Of a stretch of DNA of 20,153 nucleotides, positions 14,168 through 20,153 are shown piece by piece. A model generated the notes under the pieces. It made no database searches. It was not told the DNA's origin and saw nothing but the letters and a program-made list of their open reading frames with translations. The position numbers and the translations under genes were made by a program. Origin of the DNA: Lachnospiraceae bacterium UBA7012 (GTDB taxonomy: Bacteria; Bacillota; Clostridia; Lachnospirales; Lachnospiraceae); the NCBI GenBank assembly GCA_002449595.1, contig DJXE01000119.1:423-20575 (forward strand), in the 5' to 3' direction. Numbering within the stretch: the stretch's first letter is position 1; every line of letters begins with the position of its first letter.

Positions 14168-15490
14168 ATGAAGAAAGTCGTAAAATTCGGCGGCAGCTCT
14201 CTCGCTGACGCGCATCAGTTCAGCAAGGTCGCCGACATCATCCACGCAGACGAATCGAGAGTATTCGTCATTCCGTCCGCACCGGGCAAGCGGTTCGACG
14301 GGGACACCAAGGTGACAGACATGCTCTACCGCTGCTATGAGAAGGCAGCGGCAGGAGAGCACTACGAGGACGAGCTGATCGCGATCCGCAGCCGTTATGA
14401 CAGCATCATTCAGGAGCTTGGCCTCGAAGGCTTTACTCTTGATGAGGATTTTGCGAAGATCCGGGCGCACCTCGCCGGCACGCCGGAGCGCGACTTTGTC
14501 GCCTCCCGCGGCGAGTACTTAAACGGCAGGATCATGGCGAGATACCTGAACTACGAGTTCATCGACGCCGCGGACGTCATCTTCTTCGATGAGGACGGCG
14601 TCTACATGCCGGAGAAGACCGTGCGCGCCATGAGAAAGCGCCTCGAGAAGGCCGGCAAGGCCGTCATTCCCGGCTTCTACGGCATGGGTGAGGACGGCAG
14701 GGTCAGGACCTTTTCCCGCGGCGGCTCGGACGTGACGGGCTCCATCGTCGCGCGCGCCTGCAAGGCGGACGTCTATGAGAACTGGACGGACGTCTCCGGC
14801 TTCATGGTCGCGGATCCCAGGATCGTCGACCACCCGGCGCGCATCGAGACGATCACCTACAAGGAACTCAGGGAGCTCTCCTACATGGGCGCCTCCGTGC
14901 TGCATGAGGAGGCCATCTTCCCTGTGCGCAGCTACGGCATCCCGATCAACATCCGCAACACGAACCGGCCGGAGGACGACGGCACGTGGATCGTCGAGAG
15001 CACCTGCCAGAAGTCCGGCTACGTCATCACCGGCATCGCCGGCAAGAAGGGCTTCTGCGCGGTCGACATCACGAAGTCGATGATGAACTCCGAGGTCGGC
15101 TTCGGGCGCAAGGTGCTGCAGGCGTTCGAGGAGCAGGGCGTCTCCTTCGAGCACATGCCTTCCGGCATCGACACGATGACGATCGTCGTGCACGAGGATG
15201 AATTTGTCACCAAGGAGCAGAGGATCGTCTCTGCGATCCACAGGCTCGCGGCACCGGACGCGATCGAGATCGAGTCCGACATCGCACTCATCGCAGTCGT
15301 CGGCCGCGGCATGAAATCGACGCGCGGCACGGCGGGCAGGATCTTCTCGGCGCTGGCGCACGCGCGCGTCAACGTCCGGATGATCGACCAGGGCTCGAGC
15401 GAGCTCAACATCATCATCGGCGTGGACAACGCGGACTTCGAGGCCGCGATCCGCGCGATCTACGCGATCTTCGTCGAGACGCAGCTCTAA
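14168..15490 (+). CDS. Aspartate kinase
   Basis: First step of the aspartate family: ATP-dependent phosphorylation of aspartate. The 440-residue monofunctional enzyme has KFGGSSLADA at residues 6-15, the RGEYLNGRIMARYL region, FSRGGSDVTGSIVARA for nucleotide/substrate binding and the NWTDVSGFMVADPRIV segment. The C-terminal part (about residues 300-440) carries two ACT-type domains, including GFCAVDITKSMMNSEVGFGRK and VNVRMIDQGSSELNIIIGV, consistent with feedback control by lysine and/or threonine. Which end product regulates it cannot be read from the sequence, so no paralogue symbol is given. It follows hom by 19 bases with a good ribosome site (GGAAGGAG) and shares its promoter. Together with the dapA-dapB locus it covers much of lysine and threonine synthesis. 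Confidence 0.95.
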   Translation: MKKVVKFGGSSLADAHQFSKVADIIHADESRVFVIPSAPGKRFDGDTKVTDMLYRCYEKAAAGEHYEDELIAIRSRYDSIIQELGLEGFTLDEDFAKIRAHLAGTPERDFVASRGEYLNGRIMARYLNYEFIDAADVIFFDEDGVYMPEKTVRAMRKRLEKAGKAVIPGFYGMGEDGRVRTFSRGGSDVTGSIVARACKADVYENWTDVSGFMVADPRIVDHPARIETITYKELRELSYMGASVLHEEAIFPVRSYGIPINIRNTNRPEDDGTWIVESTCQKSGYVITGIAGKKGFCAVDITKSMMNSEVGFGRKVLQAFEEQGVSFEHMPSGIDTMTIVVHEDEFVTKEQRIVSAIHRLAAPDAIEIESDIALIAVVGRGMKSTRGTAGRIFSALAHARVNVRMIDQGSSELNIIIGVDNADFEAAIRAIYAIFVETQL

Positions 15491-15547
15491 AATCCGGCGC
15501 CGCGCGAAGAAACATTTCAAGCAGTAAAGAACCGGGGGAAACAGATC

Positions 15548-16069
15548 ATGATCATGGACAGTTCGCACATCGAGGCGGAAGTACAAAAGAAGACAAACAA
15601 GGCATCTTACGTCCTCAGCTACGCGCTGATCGCGCTGTTCGTGATCTCACTGCTCCTGTTTTTCCTGTTCTCATTTTCCGTTCCCGGGCTCCTCAGCCTG
15701 ATTCTTGCCATTGCAACCGGGATCGGCGGTTTTATCACTTTTCAGAGGCTGCACACGGACTTCGAGTATGAGTATCTTGACGGCGAGCTGAGGATCGCCC
15801 GGATCTTCAACCGCTCGAGGCGCAAAGCCGCGGGGGCATACCAGGTGGAGAACATCGAGATCCTGGCGCCGTACGCGTCGCACCGTGTCGACTACCTCCG
15901 GAAAAACAAGAGGGGCAAGGTGCTCGACTTTTCCTCCGGAGAGGAGAGAAAGCCAGACCCCAGGTACCTCATGGCAATGAACGACGGGACGCAGCTGATC
16001 CTCGAACCGGATGAGCGCATTCTGAACGCGATCCGGCAGAAGGCGCCGCGCAAGGTGTTCTTCGACTGA
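15548..16069 (+). CDS. Small two-helix membrane protein with a C-terminal beta-rich domain
   Basis: Function unknown. The 173-residue protein has a short charged N terminus, two adjacent predicted membrane helices (about residues 20-43 and 45-66, separated by a Ser-Val-Pro turn), then a soluble, charged domain with alternating hydrophobic residues (FEYEYLDGELRIARIFN, ENIEILAPYASHRVDYL) suggestive of a PH-like beta fold facing the cytoplasm. The pattern resembles a small family common in Lachnospiraceae (I believe DUF6106, from memory only). ATG 15548 is preferred to ATG 15554 because GGGGGA (15533-15538) is 8-9 bases away. It lies 57 bases after aspartate kinase and 89 before guaB. It is surely expressed coding sequence given codon bias and ribosome site. 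Confidence 0.85.
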   Translation: MIMDSSHIEAEVQKKTNKASYVLSYALIALFVISLLLFFLFSFSVPGLLSLILAIATGIGGFITFQRLHTDFEYEYLDGELRIARIFNRSRRKAAGAYQVENIEILAPYASHRVDYLRKNKRGKVLDFSSGEERKPDPRYLMAMNDGTQLILEPDERILNAIRQKAPRKVFFD

Positions 16070-16094
16070 CGCCCCGAACAAAAAAACTGTCACT

Positions 16095-16124
16095 GATCCC
16101 TGCCTGGACCCCCGGCGAGGGATC
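16095..16124 (+). repeat. Hairpin in the guaB leader
   Basis: GATCCCT+GCC (16095-16104) pairs with GGC+AGGGATC (16114-16124) with a single bulged G. No T run follows directly. It lies about 20 bases upstream of the guaB ribosome site AAAGGAGAT. It may be a leader structure or a weak terminator of the preceding gene. Confidence 0.4.
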
Positions 16125-16158
16125 CTACCCTTATTTCACGATTCGAAAGGAGATATGA

Positions 16159-17613
<1,455 letters not shown>

Positions 17614-17619
17614 TTTAAA

Positions 17620-17745
17620 GCGCCCACCAGCCCGCGCCGGGACGCACTCTCGGCTCGAAGCGCTCGTCCAGCGGTACTAAGGCCGCAAAGGACGCGGCCT
17701 AAGGACCGGGACTCGTCGCAACGCCCGGCGCGGGCAGGTGGGCGC
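17620..17745 (+). ncRNA. Candidate structured RNA element between guaB and glnS
   Basis: Two 22-base arms, 17620-17641 and 17724-17745, are inverted complements apart from one A-A mismatch: a 9-bp outer helix (GCGCCCACC/GGTGGGCGC) and a 12-bp inner helix with CCCGCGCCGGG/CCCGGCGCGGG. They enclose 82 bases. Inside, AGGCCGC (17680-17686) and GCGGCCT (17694-17700) form a hairpin with a 7-base loop, extended by CGGT/ACCG (17672-17675 / 17705-17708) across an internal loop. CTAAGG and CTCGTC each occur twice. No T run follows. No credible coding frame spans it. It begins 6 bases after the guaB stop and ends 45 bases before glnS, so it could be a guaB 3' structure, a glnS leader element, a processed small RNA, or a palindromic repeat element. 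Strand is assigned by the flanking genes. I recognise no known RNA family. Confidence 0.5.
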
Positions 17746-17790
17746 CTATACACAGTCAATGAACAATAAAAATAGAATGGAATAAGTAAG

Positions 17791-19461
<1,671 letters not shown>

Positions 19462-19495
19462 GAGTCATGAAAGACAAGGAAAGGCAAATAAGAAA

Positions 19496-19526
19496 CGGCC
19501 GCAGGAGATCCTGCGGCCGAGCTTTT
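19496..19526. terminator. Bidirectional terminator between glnS and the TetR-type gene
   Basis: A perfect 10-bp stem CGGCCGCAGG (19496-19505) / CCTGCGGCCG (19510-19519) with an AGAT loop. On the plus strand AGCTTTT follows; on the minus strand TTTCTTATTT follows. It closes glnS and the convergent regulator gene. Confidence 0.85.
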
Positions 19527-19601
19527 GGGTTGAGCGATATAGTCGAATGTGCAGCTGTCTGTGTCCGAAGATTGTGAAGGGACGGATGCGTGAGCGGCTG
19601 A

Positions 19602-20153
19602 TCAGAGCTGCCGCATCACATTCGCCAGACGGCACATATCCCGGCGAAATTCATCGGGGGAGAAGTTCTCCTGAATGAGCCGCCGCTTCATTTCGATGAG
19701 GTAGGTATCGGCGAGGAGGAGCGTGATGTCGTCCGCGCCCGCTGCCAGAGCCGATGCCGGCTCGAGGACGCCGCCCATGAGGCTCTCGCGGCTATCCCGC
19801 AGCATGTCGAACTTCTCGCTGATGTAGGCCTTCAGCTCCGGATCCGACTCGAGCTGCGCGCTGTAGAGGAACAGGACCAGCCAGGGGTACTTGCGCGCGA
19901 TCATGATGCCCGCCTCGATGACCTGGCGATGCAGTTCAAAAAGGTCGGAAGAGGGCGTGCGGATGTCCGACTTGAACTCAAGGATCGTAAAGCGCACGCA
20001 GTAATCGACGAGAAACTGGTATATGCCGAGTTTGCTCACGAAGTAATGGAACAGCAGGCCCTTGCTGATGGAGGCCTCGCGCACGATCTCATCCGTGCTT
20101 GCGTGGGCGTAGCCGTTCTTCGCGAATACGCTCAGCGCCGCGTTGATGATGCG
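19602..20153 (-). CDS. TetR/AcrR-family transcriptional regulator (5' partial)
   Basis: Reading the minus strand from the window edge, the frame is open from base 20153 and gives 183 residues ending at 19602. The N-terminal DNA-binding domain is largely visible: RIINAALSVFAKNGYAHASTDEI, then VREASISKGLLFHYFVSKLGIYQFLVDY, the classic TetR helix-turn-helix pattern (AGVSKGTLYHYF-like). The first few residues lie beyond the window. An apparent GTG start at 20084 is inside the helix-turn-helix and is not the true start. The C-terminal ligand-binding part is helical, with a segment YPWLVLFLYSAQLESDPELKAYI; no ligand can be inferred. It converges on glnS, sharing the terminator at 19496-19526. Regulated genes are probably beyond the right edge. 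Confidence 0.9.
   Translation of the reverse strand, partial: RIINAALSVFAKNGYAHASTDEIVREASISKGLLFHYFVSKLGIYQFLVDYCVRFTILEFKSDIRTPSSDLFELHRQVIEAGIMIARKYPWLVLFLYSAQLESDPELKAYISEKFDMLRDSRESLMGGVLEPASALAAGADDITLLLADTYLIEMKRRLIQENFSPDEFRRDMCRLANVMRQL

Noticed and set aside
14030..14470. Minus-strand open frame across the hom-aspartate kinase junction
   Set aside because: Shadow of two well-identified plus-strand genes with no supporting motif.
17653..17686. Resemblance of GAAGCGC...CAGCGGTACTAA to the 3' end of 23S rRNA
   Set aside because: Only about nine contiguous bases (CGGTACTAA) match what I recall of the 23S tail, spacing differs, and the stretch sits in a different predicted fold with no rRNA flanks.
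17620..17745. T-box leader for glnS
   Set aside because: No T-box consensus, stem I loop or terminator with T run is present; GGTAC here is not in the required context.
17620..17745. HDV-like self-cleaving ribozyme, suggested by CCTAAGGACC after a GC hairpin
   Set aside because: The CTAAG after a hairpin resembles the HDV J4/2 strand, but I could not place P1 and P2 pairings in the required order, and the long closing helix conflicts with the double pseudoknot.

Overview
The window looks like a chromosomal, mostly housekeeping stretch from a GC-rich Clostridia-type Firmicute, most likely Lachnospiraceae-like. This rests on recognised protein families: single-chain PurL with a fused amidotransferase, class III fructose-bisphosphatase, QueH, a GlnRS with a clostridial-looking signature loop, a YerC-type TrpR-related protein, and a small two-helix membrane protein of a kind I associate with Lachnospiraceae. 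Shine-Dalgarno sites are strong (AGGAGG type) and promoters are AT-rich islands in GC-rich DNA. No transposase, integrase, phage gene, CRISPR array, tRNA or rRNA gene was seen.

Layout. 1-4794 (+): 3' part of purL, then queH and argS, closely spaced. A sigma-A-type promoter (4804-4832) follows, then a set read rightwards: a BtuR/CobO-like adenosyltransferase, dapA, dapB, class III fbp and an unusual eukaryotic-type hisA, closed by a bidirectional terminator (10128-10152) that also ends the convergent cold-shock gene csp (-). A 349-bp AT-rich divergent region carries the csp promoter and two candidate promoters for the TrpR-like regulator (10828-11190, +). Next come uraA (uracil permease) behind its own -10 box and a perfect 15-bp inverted repeat, a strong terminator, and an extended -10 promoter for hom and the aspartate kinase gene, followed by a small membrane protein gene and guaB. 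A 126-nt, strongly folded intergenic element lies between guaB and glnS. The right end is a bidirectional terminator and the 3' part of a TetR-family regulator (-).

Functional picture. Aspartate kinase, homoserine dehydrogenase, DapA and DapB cover the first step of the aspartate family, the commitment to threonine/methionine, and the first two lysine/diaminopimelate steps, split over two transcription units. PurL, GuaB and UraA serve nucleotide supply; ArgRS and GlnRS charge tRNA; QueH completes queuosine. HisA stands alone without other his genes.

The most interesting items are the folded RNA-like element between guaB and glnS (17620-17745), the eukaryotic-type HisA outside a his operon, the adenosyltransferase-like protein next to dapA, and long palindromes at the uraA and trpR-like promoters. 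I did not find a convincing new multi-gene system. All family assignments are from reading the translated sequence, without database searches.
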